Program-made: the position numbers and the translations under genes
DNA from: Alphaproteobacteria bacterium
Lineage (GTDB): Bacteria; Pseudomonadota; Alphaproteobacteria; UBA9219
DNA length: 64,000 nucleotides
Direction of reading: 5' to 3'
NCBI GenBank assembly: GCA_028690155.1
Contig: JAQVBU010000005.1
Coordinates: 62,001-126,000, forward strand
The notes under the pieces: generated by a model
Database searches by the model: none
What the model saw: the letters and a program-made list of their open reading frames with translations, nothing else
What the model was told of the DNA's origin: nothing
Part shown: piece after piece, positions 42,333 to 51,020 of the stretch
Layout: every line of letters starts with the position of its first letter
How positions within the stretch are numbered: position 1 is the stretch's first letter

Positions 42333-42866
42333 TTACTCGACTTCAATCTCAACCCGACGATCGTTGCTCAAACAAGCAATCGCTTCGTCGCGCGAGAGAT
42401 TCGTCGGACAATTTGTCCGGGAAACCGATTTTCCAAGCGAACGAACCTCGATGGTTTTCGCCCGAACGCCGTTTCCAACCAAAAAGTCGCGAACGGCCTT
42501 GGCTCGACGCAAAGCCAGCCTTTCGTTGTATTCGGCGTGCCCCATACGATCAGCATAGCCAACGATGGTAACCGTCTTGTTTTTACCGAGGGTCGCAGCC
42601 AGATGACGAAGCTGGCTCTTTGCCGCTTGCGTCAGTACGCTACGGTTAAAGCCGAAGAAAACGACTTTATCGTCAAAAAGCGCGCGCGGCTTGGCGCTGG
42701 TGGTCACAAAACCATTGCCGCTCGTGAAAACAGGAGCGCCACCCTTCGTTAGGGCCGGAGCCCCTCCGGCTGTGCGCAGAACGCCAGCTTGGGCCGTGCC
42801 CGACAACAAAAAGCCCAACGCAAAAACTGCGGATAGAGCCACAAGTTTGGATGAAAAGGATTTCAT
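42333..42866 (-). CDS. OmpA-family peptidoglycan-associated protein
   Basis: A 177-residue exported protein with a Sec signal (ALSAVFALGFLLSGTAQA) and a C-terminal OmpA domain. The domain has VVFFGFNRSVLTQAAKSQLR, VTIVGYADRMGHAEYNERLA with LRRAKAVRDFLV, and SNDRRVEIEVE, where Asp and Arg bind the diaminopimelate of peptidoglycan. The middle is a short Gly/Ala/Pro-rich linker. It has no lipobox, so it is not classical Pal; it is a free periplasmic OmpA-like protein. It is divergent from mlaE. Confidence 0.9.
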   Translation of the reverse strand: MKSFSSKLVALSAVFALGFLLSGTAQAGVLRTAGGAPALTKGGAPVFTSGNGFVTTSAKPRALFDDKVVFFGFNRSVLTQAAKSQLRHLAATLGKNKTVTIVGYADRMGHAEYNERLALRRAKAVRDFLVGNGVRAKTIEVRSLGKSVSRTNCPTNLSRDEAIACLSNDRRVEIEVE

Positions 42867-43039
42867 TTGATCTCTCTCGTCTAGAGGTTAGGGAGGAAAG
42901 AATAGGGTACGGACCCGTACGAATTGGAGTGTAGCGATAAATCCAAGCTTCTTCAAGTCCCTATCAAATTCTTTGACTTGTTTCTCGGCCTTCGATACTT
43001 TTTCTCTCTCCGTTGTGCGCAACAAGGTCACACTATCGA

Positions 43040-43816
43040 ATGAACCCCCTTGCTATTATTGGCCGTGCTTTGCTGGATTTTTTGGCAATTGTCGGCCGTC
43101 TGACGCGTTTTTTGACGCGTAGCGTCAAAATGTGTTTTTTGCCGCCCTTTTACCCTCGCCAAATTTTACGCCAATTTATTGATATTGGTTACTTTTCTTT
43201 GCCTGTCGTTGGGTTGACAACGCTTTTCACCGGCATGGTGTTAGCGTTGCAAAGTCATACGGGTTTTTCTCGTTTCGACGCTGAAAGCGCCATCCCGACG
43301 GTTGTCGTCCTTTCAATCACACGCGAGCTTGGCCCGGTCATGGCGGGCCTTATGGTCGCGGGTCGAATCGGGGCCTCGATCGCAGCCGAACTTGGAACTA
43401 TGCGGGTAACCGAGCAGATCGACGCTCTTTCGACCCTTTCGACCAATCCTTTTAAATATTTGGTTGCTCCACGCCTTATTGCAGGAACGCTTATGCTGCC
43501 TCTTCTTGTTCTCGTTGGCGACATTATCGGCGTTTTCGGCGGATTCTTGGTCTGCGTCTATGATCTCCAATTCAACGCCGCCAATTATATCTCTCAAACA
43601 TGGGAATATCTGGAAATCAGCGACGTCACATCGGGCCTTTGGAAAGCTGCCGTTTTCGGCTTTATTATTGCACTGATGGGCGCTTACCAAGGATTCAATT
43701 CCAGAGGCGGCGCTCAAGGCGTCGGCACAGCCACGACCAATGCCGTTGTGTCCGCCTCGATCCTTATCCTCGTAACAAACTATTTGCTAACAGGGCTTTT
43801 CTTTGCCGGGCGATAA
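43040..43816 (+). CDS. mlaE: MlaE-family ABC transporter permease
   Basis: A 258-residue inner-membrane permease of the MlaE/YrbE family, which moves phospholipids between the inner and outer membranes to maintain lipid asymmetry. It has about five helices. FSLPVVGLTTLFTGMVLALQ, ITRELGPVMAGLMVAGRIG and ELGTMRVTEQIDALSTLSTN are the family blocks, with GVGTATTNAVVSASILILV near the end. The ATG at 43040 is the best fit to family length. The mlaF start is 1 base after its stop. MlaD/MlaC partners are not in the window. Confidence 0.93.
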   Translation: MNPLAIIGRALLDFLAIVGRLTRFLTRSVKMCFLPPFYPRQILRQFIDIGYFSLPVVGLTTLFTGMVLALQSHTGFSRFDAESAIPTVVVLSITRELGPVMAGLMVAGRIGASIAAELGTMRVTEQIDALSTLSTNPFKYLVAPRLIAGTLMLPLLVLVGDIIGVFGGFLVCVYDLQFNAANYISQTWEYLEISDVTSGLWKAAVFGFIIALMGAYQGFNSRGGAQGVGTATTNAVVSASILILVTNYLLTGLFFAGR

Positions 43817-43817
43817 C

Positions 43818-44594
43818 ATGACCTCTACACCTAAAATCGAACTTTCCGGAGTGACAAAGTCTTTTGGAAACAAGACCATTCTCCGTGGGTTTGATTTATC
43901 CATTAACAAGGGAGAATCCCTTGTCATTATCGGAGGCTCGGGATCGGGCAAATCGGTAACGTTGAAGTGTATTTTAGGCCTTTTGGATATTGATGAAGGC
44001 TCAATCAAAGTCGATGGCAAAGAGGCCGCTCATTTAAAACGGGGCGCCCTGGATGCCCATCAATCAAAGTTTGGCATGCTTTTTCAGGGATCGGCCTTAT
44101 TCGATTCCCTGCCTGTCTGGCGTAACGTCGCGTTTAAAATCATTCAATCGCCGCACATGTCAACAAAAGAGGCCAAGGAGCACGCCATCGAAACGCTGGC
44201 TTCGGTTGGCCTTACCGCGGATATCGGCGACCTCTACCCGGCCGAGCTTTCCGGAGGCATGCAAAAACGTGTGGCTTTGGCTCGCGCCATTGCCTCAAAG
44301 CCGGAAATCATCTTTTTCGATGAACCGACAACAGGCCTCGATCCAATTATGGCGGATGTCATTAACGAGTTGATCGTAAAGTCCGTACGCGAGGTTGGCG
44401 CGACGACCATGTCGATTACCCACGATATGGCCAGTGCCCGCAAAATCGCAGACCGCATTGCCATGCTGTACGAAGGCCGCATCATTTGGCATGGCCGGAA
44501 AGAAGAGATCGACAATTCGGGGAACCCCTATGTCGACCAATTTATCCACGGACGCGCCGAAGGCCCCATCAAGATGCAGGTCCGAAAAGCGTAA
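43818..44594 (+). CDS. mlaF: MlaF-family ABC transporter ATP-binding protein
   Basis: A 258-residue ATPase partner of MlaE. Walker A is IIGGSGSGKSVTLKCILGLL, the signature is LSGGMQKRVALARAIA, and Walker B is EIIFFDEPTTGLDPIMADVI, with SITHDMASARKIADR as the H-loop. All ATPase motifs are intact. The ATG at 43818 follows the mlaE stop by one base, and an earlier TTG is less likely. Its end faces the end of fhs across 15 bases. Confidence 0.94.
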   Translation: MTSTPKIELSGVTKSFGNKTILRGFDLSINKGESLVIIGGSGSGKSVTLKCILGLLDIDEGSIKVDGKEAAHLKRGALDAHQSKFGMLFQGSALFDSLPVWRNVAFKIIQSPHMSTKEAKEHAIETLASVGLTADIGDLYPAELSGGMQKRVALARAIASKPEIIFFDEPTTGLDPIMADVINELIVKSVREVGATTMSITHDMASARKIADRIAMLYEGRIIWHGRKEEIDNSGNPYVDQFIHGRAEGPIKMQVRKA

Positions 44595-44609
44595 CCTCAG
44601 CGCTTTTTC

Positions 44610-46340
44610 TTAAAACAGCCCAGTGATCTTTCCGTCCGACGTCACGGCGATGTTGTTTGCTGCGGGCACGCGGGGCAAACCCGGCATGGTCAAAATATCG
44701 CCGCACAGCGCGACAACAAATTCGGCTCCCGCCGACAAACGGACATCCCGGACCGGAATGATATGGCCCTCCGGAGCGCCTTTAATCGCCGGGTCCGTCG
44801 TAAAACTGTATTGCGTTTTGGCAATACACACAGGAAAGCGACCGAATCCATCCGCCTCAAAGGCCTTCAGTTTCTTCTCTGCGGCGGGATCCAACGCGAT
44901 ATCGGCTGCCCCATAAATCTCGCGCGCAACCGTACGGATCTTTTCGGCCAACGGCATCTCGTCCGGATAAAGGGGTTTGAATTTGGCCGGGGTTTCTTCG
45001 ATGGTCCGGACGACTTCGTGCGCCAAGTCTTTTGCGCCGCGTCCGCCTTGGCCCCAATGATCGGCAAGAACGCACGCCACGCCGCGCGCTTCGACCAAAC
45101 GGCGAAGCAGCGCCATTTCGGCTTTCGTATCGCTGCTGAACCTGTTGATGCACACCACGGCGGGCACGCCGAACTTTTGAACGTTCGCCACATGGCGAGC
45201 CAGATTGGCAAAGCCTTTTTCCAACGCATCGAGATTTTCTTTCCCCAGATTTTCCTTAGCGACGCCACCATGCATCTTTAAAGCCCGCACGGTTGCCACG
45301 ACAACCGTGCAATCGGGTTTAAGGCCGGCTTTGCGGCATTTAATGTCAAAGAATTTTTCGGCTCCCAAATCGGCACCGAATCCTGCCTCTAACACAACAT
45401 AGTCGGCCATCTTAAGCGCCGCCTTGGTCGCGATGACCGAATTACACCCGTGCGCGATATTGGCAAACGGCCCCCCATGAACAAAGGCGGGATTATTTTC
45501 TAAAGTCTGAACCAAGTTGGGCTGAAGGGCGTCTTTCAAAAGCGCCGTCATCGATCCGACCGCATTCAGCTCTCTGGCCCGAACGTACCGGTGATCCTTC
45601 GTTTCCCCGACAATGATGTTGCCCAGCCGCCGTTGCAGATCGTCCAAATCGGAAGCGAGACAAAAGATCGCCATGACTTCGGAAGCCACGGTGATGTCAA
45701 AACCGTCTTCGCGCGGATAGCCGTTGCCGGGACTGCCCAGAGATTGGACAATATGGCGTAACGCCCTGTCGTTCATATCGATCGCGCGGCGCCACGCGAC
45801 ACGGCGCAGATCAAGCCCCAAGGCGTTGCCCCAATAAATATGATTATCGAGCATGGCGGCCAAAAGGTTATTAGCCGTTCCAATAGCGTGGAAGTCGCCC
45901 GTAAAGTGCAGGTTGATGTCCTCCATGGGCGCAACTTGCGCGTACCCACCCCCTGTTGCGCCGCCTTTCAAGCCAAAGCACGGCCCCAAGCTTGGTTCGC
46001 GGATACAGATCAGAGATTTTTTACCGATGAGGTTCAACGCATCGTTCAGTCCGATGGTTGTCGTGGTTTTGCCCTCACCCGCTGGAGTCGGCGTAATCGC
46101 CGTGACAAGAATCATTTTGCCGTCGCGGCGTTTCTTGAGCGTTTTGACGTAATCCAGAGAAATCTTTGCTTTATAATGGCCGTAAGGAAAGATGTGCTTA
46201 AGTGGGATGCCGAGACGATCATGCGCAATATTGAGAACAGGCTTTAGCGATGCGGCCTGAGAAATTTCTATATCGGTTTTGGGTTTTTTATGTTGATCGA
46301 TTTTTCCCTTTGAAGCTTTTTTCTTCGCTTGTGCGCCCAT
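44610..46340 (-). CDS. fhs: Formate-tetrahydrofolate ligase
   Basis: Fhs, 576 residues, makes 10-formyl-tetrahydrofolate from formate with ATP, supplying one-carbon units for purines and fMet-tRNA. The P-loop is [19 protein letters not shown]. Further family blocks are [40 protein letters not shown] and [20 protein letters not shown]. The basic N-terminus (KKKASKGK) is variable. It is monocistronic, divergent from the kdp operon across about 220 bases. Confidence 0.97.
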   Translation of the reverse strand: MGAQAKKKASKGKIDQHKKPKTDIEISQAASLKPVLNIAHDRLGIPLKHIFPYGHYKAKISLDYVKTLKKRRDGKMILVTAITPTPAGEGKTTTTIGLNDALNLIGKKSLICIREPSLGPCFGLKGGATGGGYAQVAPMEDINLHFTGDFHAIGTANNLLAAMLDNHIYWGNALGLDLRRVAWRRAIDMNDRALRHIVQSLGSPGNGYPREDGFDITVASEVMAIFCLASDLDDLQRRLGNIIVGETKDHRYVRARELNAVGSMTALLKDALQPNLVQTLENNPAFVHGGPFANIAHGCNSVIATKAALKMADYVVLEAGFGADLGAEKFFDIKCRKAGLKPDCTVVVATVRALKMHGGVAKENLGKENLDALEKGFANLARHVANVQKFGVPAVVCINRFSSDTKAEMALLRRLVEARGVACVLADHWGQGGRGAKDLAHEVVRTIEETPAKFKPLYPDEMPLAEKIRTVAREIYGAADIALDPAAEKKLKAFEADGFGRFPVCIAKTQYSFTTDPAIKGAPEGHIIPVRDVRLSAGAEFVVALCGDILTMPGLPRVPAANNIAVTSDGKITGLF

Positions 46341-46558
46341 AATTGGCCCCCCGGACTAAGGACTACGATCTTATATCGTGTCTGTGGTAGAACCTTGTAG
46401 GAATACGGTCAAGAGAGCGAATCTCTTAAAACGGTTTCTTGGACAAAAAACTTGACGAAAAATCGTCCCGCCTATCAAATCAGCCAAACCGTTCTAGGAC
46501 CGTCTAAAATGGTTAAGCCTTCCGTTAATCAATTTTTCTCTCATGCGCGAGGATTCCT

Positions 46559-46648
46559 ATGACGTTTGATCTTCTCCTTGGCGGGTTCGTGTCGCTGGGG
46601 CTTTCGTTTTACCTCGGCTATGCGCTTTTCCACCCCGAGAAATTTTAA
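46559..46648 (+). CDS. kdpF: K+-transporting ATPase small subunit KdpF
   Basis: A 29-residue single-helix peptide, MTFDLLLGGFVSLGLS and then FYLGYALFHPEKF, matching KdpF, which stabilises the KdpABC complex. The ATG follows GAGGA. It ends 10 bases before kdpA. It is easy to miss because of its length, but position, sequence and the ribosome site agree. Confidence 0.93.
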   Translation: MTFDLLLGGFVSLGLSFYLGYALFHPEKF

Positions 46649-46658
46649 GTAGGCTTTT

Positions 46659-48377
46659 ATGATGGGAAATTCCCTTCTTCAGTTTGCCTTTTTCGCTTTT
46701 GTGACGATGGTGTTGGCCATCCCCTGCGCCCACTACTTTACCCGTCTTTTCGCGCCCAAAGCAGCCGGAGGGGGCTTGGCCTTTGAGCCTTTGGAAAGGC
46801 TCCTCACGAAGGTTGTGGGGCCCAAAATTCTTCATCAGCAAAATTGGAAAGAGTATCTTCTTTCCCTGATCGTGTTTAACCTTGTCGGCGCGGTTTTCCT
46901 TTACCTTATGCTTCGCCTCCAAGGATATTTGCCTTGGAATCCCGAAGGCTTCGGCAACATTCCCCCGGCCCTTGCTCTTAATATCACCCTTTCATGGCTG
47001 ACCGATACGGGATGGCAGGCCTATGCCGGCGAAACGACCTTGAGTTTTTTTAGCCAGATGGTTGCCTTAACATCTCAAAACTTCTTGTCGTGCGCCACGG
47101 GTCTTGGCGTTTCTTTTGCCGTCGCCCGCGCTTTCATTCAGCGCGAAAATTCCGCGCTTGGAAATTTCTATGCCGATGTCGCCCGATCAACGTTCTATGT
47201 GCTTCTTCCCTTAACATTCTTTTTTGCCCTTTTTCTCATTGACCAAGGCATCCCCCAAAATCTCGATCCTTCCGTGCAGGCCACAACTCTGGAAGGCGCG
47301 AGTCAAACGATTTCCCAAGGCCCCATTGCGAGCCAAATCGCCGCCAAGATCATCGGCGCAAACGGGGGAGGCTTTTTTCATACTAATGCCGCCCATCCTT
47401 ATGAAAATCCGACGCCTCTGACCAATATGATGCAAATTGTCGCGATCTTGGTCATTCCCATCGCCCTCGTTCTTTTCTTCGGCCAAATCGTCGGCGACAA
47501 AAGGCAGGGATGGTCGCTGTTCGCCGGACTGACCATCCTGTTTCTGATTTTGGTCTTCCTGTGCGCTTACTTCGAACAAATGCATCATCCCGTTTTGTCG
47601 GCCCTTAATGTCGATCAGAAAATTACCTCGACAAATCCCGGCGGCAATATGGAAGGAAAAGAGGTCCGATGCGGCATCTTCACCTCGGCCCTTTGGACGG
47701 TTGCCACAACTTCGACGACGCAAGGATCGGTTAACTCGTCGCTCGACAGCTATATGCCCCTCGGTGCCGTCGTCCCTCTGCTCAATATGCTTTTCGGCGA
47801 AGTCGTTTACGGAGGCGTCGGCTATGGCCGCTATGGTGTTTTGATTTATGCCATGATTACGGTCTTTATCGCCGGTCTTAAAGTCGGACGAACACCCGAA
47901 TATCTCGGAAAGAAAATCGAGGCGCGGGAAATCAAATTGGCCGGCTTGGTCATGCTGATCACGCCCATATGCGTGTTAGGATTCAGCCTTGCCAGCCTGC
48001 TCCTGCCCCAAGGTGCGGCCTCAATCATGGCCGAAGGCCCCCATGGATTGACGCAAACCGTTTACGCCTACGCTTCTTCTGCCGCAAACAACGGAACGGC
48101 ATTCAACGGCTTCAATGCCGATACGGTCTATCAAAATCTTGTCCTTGGTTTGGTCATCCTTATCGGCCGCTTCGGCGTTATCATCCCGGCTTTAGCGATT
48201 GCGGGATCTTTAGCGGCAAAAAAAATCGTCCCGCAGTCTGTCGGCACTTTTTCGACGCAAGGACCTTTGTTCGTTCTTCTCTTGACGAGCACCATCATTC
48301 TCTTCGGCGGATTGGTCTATTTCCCTATGCTTGCGCTCGGCCCCGTGGCCGAGCATCTGGCCCTTTTCGCGCATTAG
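46659..48377 (+). CDS. kdpA: K+-transporting ATPase channel-like subunit KdpA
   Basis: KdpA, 572 residues, binds and conducts K+ in the high-affinity KdpFABC pump. It has about ten membrane segments and four pore-like loops. Visible selectivity-filter regions include LTSQNFLSCATGLGVSFAVA, IIGANGGGFFHTNAAHPYEN and YAYASSAANNGTAFNGF. The ATG at 46659 follows a TAGG-type site. kdpB starts 9 bases after its stop. Confidence 0.97.
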   Translation: MMGNSLLQFAFFAFVTMVLAIPCAHYFTRLFAPKAAGGGLAFEPLERLLTKVVGPKILHQQNWKEYLLSLIVFNLVGAVFLYLMLRLQGYLPWNPEGFGNIPPALALNITLSWLTDTGWQAYAGETTLSFFSQMVALTSQNFLSCATGLGVSFAVARAFIQRENSALGNFYADVARSTFYVLLPLTFFFALFLIDQGIPQNLDPSVQATTLEGASQTISQGPIASQIAAKIIGANGGGFFHTNAAHPYENPTPLTNMMQIVAILVIPIALVLFFGQIVGDKRQGWSLFAGLTILFLILVFLCAYFEQMHHPVLSALNVDQKITSTNPGGNMEGKEVRCGIFTSALWTVATTSTTQGSVNSSLDSYMPLGAVVPLLNMLFGEVVYGGVGYGRYGVLIYAMITVFIAGLKVGRTPEYLGKKIEAREIKLAGLVMLITPICVLGFSLASLLLPQGAASIMAEGPHGLTQTVYAYASSAANNGTAFNGFNADTVYQNLVLGLVILIGRFGVIIPALAIAGSLAAKKIVPQSVGTFSTQGPLFVLLLTSTIILFGGLVYFPMLALGPVAEHLALFAH

Positions 48378-48386
48378 GATTGTCTT

Positions 48387-50423
48387 ATGTCGAAAAAATA
48401 TAAACGTACCTCTCTTCTTGATCCAAAGCTCTTGCGCTCGTCAGCACGGCTTGCCTTTGTCAAACTGAAGCCGACCCTTCTGGCTCAAAATCCCATCATG
48501 TTCACCGTGGGGATTGCCAGTCTGTTGGCGACCGTTCTTATGATACGCGACCTTTCGAATGGAACGTTTTCGCCTATCGATGCGCAGATAACGGTTTGGC
48601 TGTGGATCACCGTCCTGTTCGGCAACTTTGCCGAAGCCGTCGCCGAGGGACGCGGCAAAGCTGAAGCTGACAGCCTGCGCCGGAAAAAAATCGAAACAAT
48701 GGCTAAGAAAGTTTCGAGCGTAGACGACAAGGCGTACAAGACCGTTCCGGCGACCCAGCTTGCCATAGGCGACTTGGTCCTCGTCGAAGCCGGCGATATC
48801 ATTCCGGGAGACGGCGACGTCGTTCATGGAATCGCCACGGTCGATGAATCGTCAATTACGGGGGAATCCGCCCCCGTCATTCGTGAATCGAACAGCGACC
48901 GTTCGGCGGTGACTGGCGGCACGCGTATCATTTCTGATAGCATCATCGTGCAAATCGGCACGAATCCGGGCGAGTCTTTTCTTGACCGAATGATCGGCCT
49001 TGTCGAAGGCGCGCGGCGTCAAAAGACTCCCAATGAAGTTGCTTTGAATATCTTTCTTGTCGGCCTCACGCTTATTTTTTTGATCGTCTGCGTAACACTG
49101 CAAGGTTTTGCCGCGTTCAGCGGCGGTTTGTTGCCGGTTATCTATCTGATCGCCTTGTTCATCGCGCTCATTCCAACGACCATCGGCGGTTTGCTGTCCG
49201 CGATCCGGATTGCGGGAATGGACCGGCTCGTGAGATTCAACGTCATCACGAAGTCCGGACGCGCCGTCGAAGCGGCGGGCGACATCGACACGCTTCTTTT
49301 GGATAAAACGGGCACAGTAACGCTGGGCAATCGCATGGCGAGCGCTTTTATTCCTGTGAACGGCATGCGCGAAAAAGACGTGGCCGAAGCGGCCTTTTTG
49401 TCGTCGCTTGCGGACGACACACCGGAAGGCAAATCGATTGTCCGTCTGGCGGAAAAGAAGTTCAATTTTCATGGCGAAAAGACGCGTACGGAAGGGATGC
49501 GCTTTCTGGCGTTCAGCGCGCAATCCCGCATGAGCGGCGTGGATACGGAAAACTATTCGATCCGCAAAGGCGCACCGGATTCCATCTTCTCACTCTGCGG
49601 CGGCGGGCGAAGCGCCGCTATCGAAGAGGCGATCGAGCGCGTTGCCAAGACCGGCGGCACGCCTTTGCTTGTGGCCAAAGACAAACGGATTTTGGGCATC
49701 ATCCATTTGAAGGACATTATCAAGCCCGGCATTCACGAGCGTTTCGCGACTCTTCGACGGATGGGCATCCGCACCGTCATGATTACGGGGGATAACCCTG
49801 TGACCGCCGCCGCGATTTCGGCCGAAGCCGGGGTGGACGACTTTTTGGCCGAAGCCACGCCCGAGATGAAGCTTAACTTGATCCGCAAGGAACAGGCCGA
49901 GGGCAAGTTGGTGGCCATGTGCGGCGACGGGTCGAACGACGCGCCAGCGTTGGCTCAAGCCGACGTAGGCCTTGCCATGAACACAGGCACCATGGCCGCG
50001 CGCGAAGCCGGAAACATGATCGACTTGGACAACGATCCCACCAAGCTGATCGAAGTCGTGATGATCGGCAAACAGCTTCTTATGAGCCGGGGCACGCTTA
50101 CGACTTTTTCCATCGCTAATGATATCGCCAAATATTTTGCTATTCTCCCGGCCCTTTTCATCGATATTTATCCGACCATGGGGACACTGAACATCATGCA
50201 TCTTCAAAGCCCCGAAAGCGCCATTCTCTCGGCTATCATTTTTAACGCCTTAATCTTGGTTGCCCTCATCCCTCTGGCGCTGCGCGGCGTCCGGTTTTCA
50301 CCGGGACCCGCCAACCTTGTCCTGCGCCGCAATCTTTTGATTTATGGCCTCGGAGGCATTCTTGTTCCCTTTATCGGAATCAAAATTATCGACATGATCG
50401 TTTCGGTTTTCATGGGAGGCTAG
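48387..50423 (+). CDS. kdpB: K+-transporting ATPase P-type subunit KdpB
   Basis: KdpB, 678 residues, the P-type ATPase subunit. The phosphorylated Asp is in [15 protein letters not shown] near residue 306. The A-domain motif is [13 protein letters not shown], the nucleotide region [13 protein letters not shown] precedes [19 protein letters not shown], and the hinge [20 protein letters not shown] follows. About seven membrane helices are visible. The length is normal. kdpC starts 3 bases after the stop. Confidence 0.97.
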   Translation: MSKKYKRTSLLDPKLLRSSARLAFVKLKPTLLAQNPIMFTVGIASLLATVLMIRDLSNGTFSPIDAQITVWLWITVLFGNFAEAVAEGRGKAEADSLRRKKIETMAKKVSSVDDKAYKTVPATQLAIGDLVLVEAGDIIPGDGDVVHGIATVDESSITGESAPVIRESNSDRSAVTGGTRIISDSIIVQIGTNPGESFLDRMIGLVEGARRQKTPNEVALNIFLVGLTLIFLIVCVTLQGFAAFSGGLLPVIYLIALFIALIPTTIGGLLSAIRIAGMDRLVRFNVITKSGRAVEAAGDIDTLLLDKTGTVTLGNRMASAFIPVNGMREKDVAEAAFLSSLADDTPEGKSIVRLAEKKFNFHGEKTRTEGMRFLAFSAQSRMSGVDTENYSIRKGAPDSIFSLCGGGRSAAIEEAIERVAKTGGTPLLVAKDKRILGIIHLKDIIKPGIHERFATLRRMGIRTVMITGDNPVTAAAISAEAGVDDFLAEATPEMKLNLIRKEQAEGKLVAMCGDGSNDAPALAQADVGLAMNTGTMAAREAGNMIDLDNDPTKLIEVVMIGKQLLMSRGTLTTFSIANDIAKYFAILPALFIDIYPTMGTLNIMHLQSPESAILSAIIFNALILVALIPLALRGVRFSPGPANLVLRRNLLIYGLGGILVPFIGIKIIDMIVSVFMGG

Positions 50424-50426
50424 ACT

Positions 50427-51020
50427 ATGTTTCAAGAACTACGCGCCAGTCTTGGCCTTTTCCTTTTTCTCTTTCTTGTAACGGGCGTAGCCTATCCGCT
50501 TTGCGTGACTTTTCTGGGGCAGGCCTTGTTCCCTTATCAGGCGCATGGAAGCCTCGTTGTCGATGCCGGAAAAATCGTCGGATCGGCTCTGATCGGCCAG
50601 GCTTTTTCCGGCGAGGCCTACTTTCATTCACGACCGTCCTACGCCGGAAACGGCTACGATGCCGCGAACTCTTCCGGAAGCAACTTGGCGCCGACCTCCT
50701 CGAATTTTATCGCGGCCGTCACGGAGCGCGTTGAGAAGCTTCGCCTCGATGACGCCGTCCGATCCATTCCCGTCGATCTTGTCACCGCATCGGGAAGCGG
50801 GCTTGACCCCGATATTTCCGTCGATGCCGCACGCTTTCAAGCGGCTCGGATTGCGAAGGTTCGCAGCCTTCCCCTCGCCGAGGTCGAACGCCTGATTGTC
50901 GCTCATATCACGCCGAGAACATTCGGTTTTCTTGGCGAAAAACGCATCAATGTGCTAGCCCTTAACCAAGCCTTGGATACCCTGTCTTCCCCTTCTTCCC
51001 CAGCGGCTGAAACGCCATGA
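50427..51020 (+). CDS. kdpC: K+-transporting ATPase subunit KdpC
   Basis: KdpC, 197 residues, a bitopic subunit that supports ATP binding by KdpB. It has one N-terminal helix (LGLFLFLFLVTGVAYPLCV), GSALIGQAFSGEAYFHSRPS, ANSSGSNLAPTS, and the C-terminal SGSGLDPDISVDAARFQAAR, all typical. Its stop overlaps the kdpD start by four bases, so the sensor kinase is coupled to the pump. Confidence 0.97.
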   Translation: MFQELRASLGLFLFLFLVTGVAYPLCVTFLGQALFPYQAHGSLVVDAGKIVGSALIGQAFSGEAYFHSRPSYAGNGYDAANSSGSNLAPTSSNFIAAVTERVEKLRLDDAVRSIPVDLVTASGSGLDPDISVDAARFQAARIAKVRSLPLAEVERLIVAHITPRTFGFLGEKRINVLALNQALDTLSSPSSPAAETP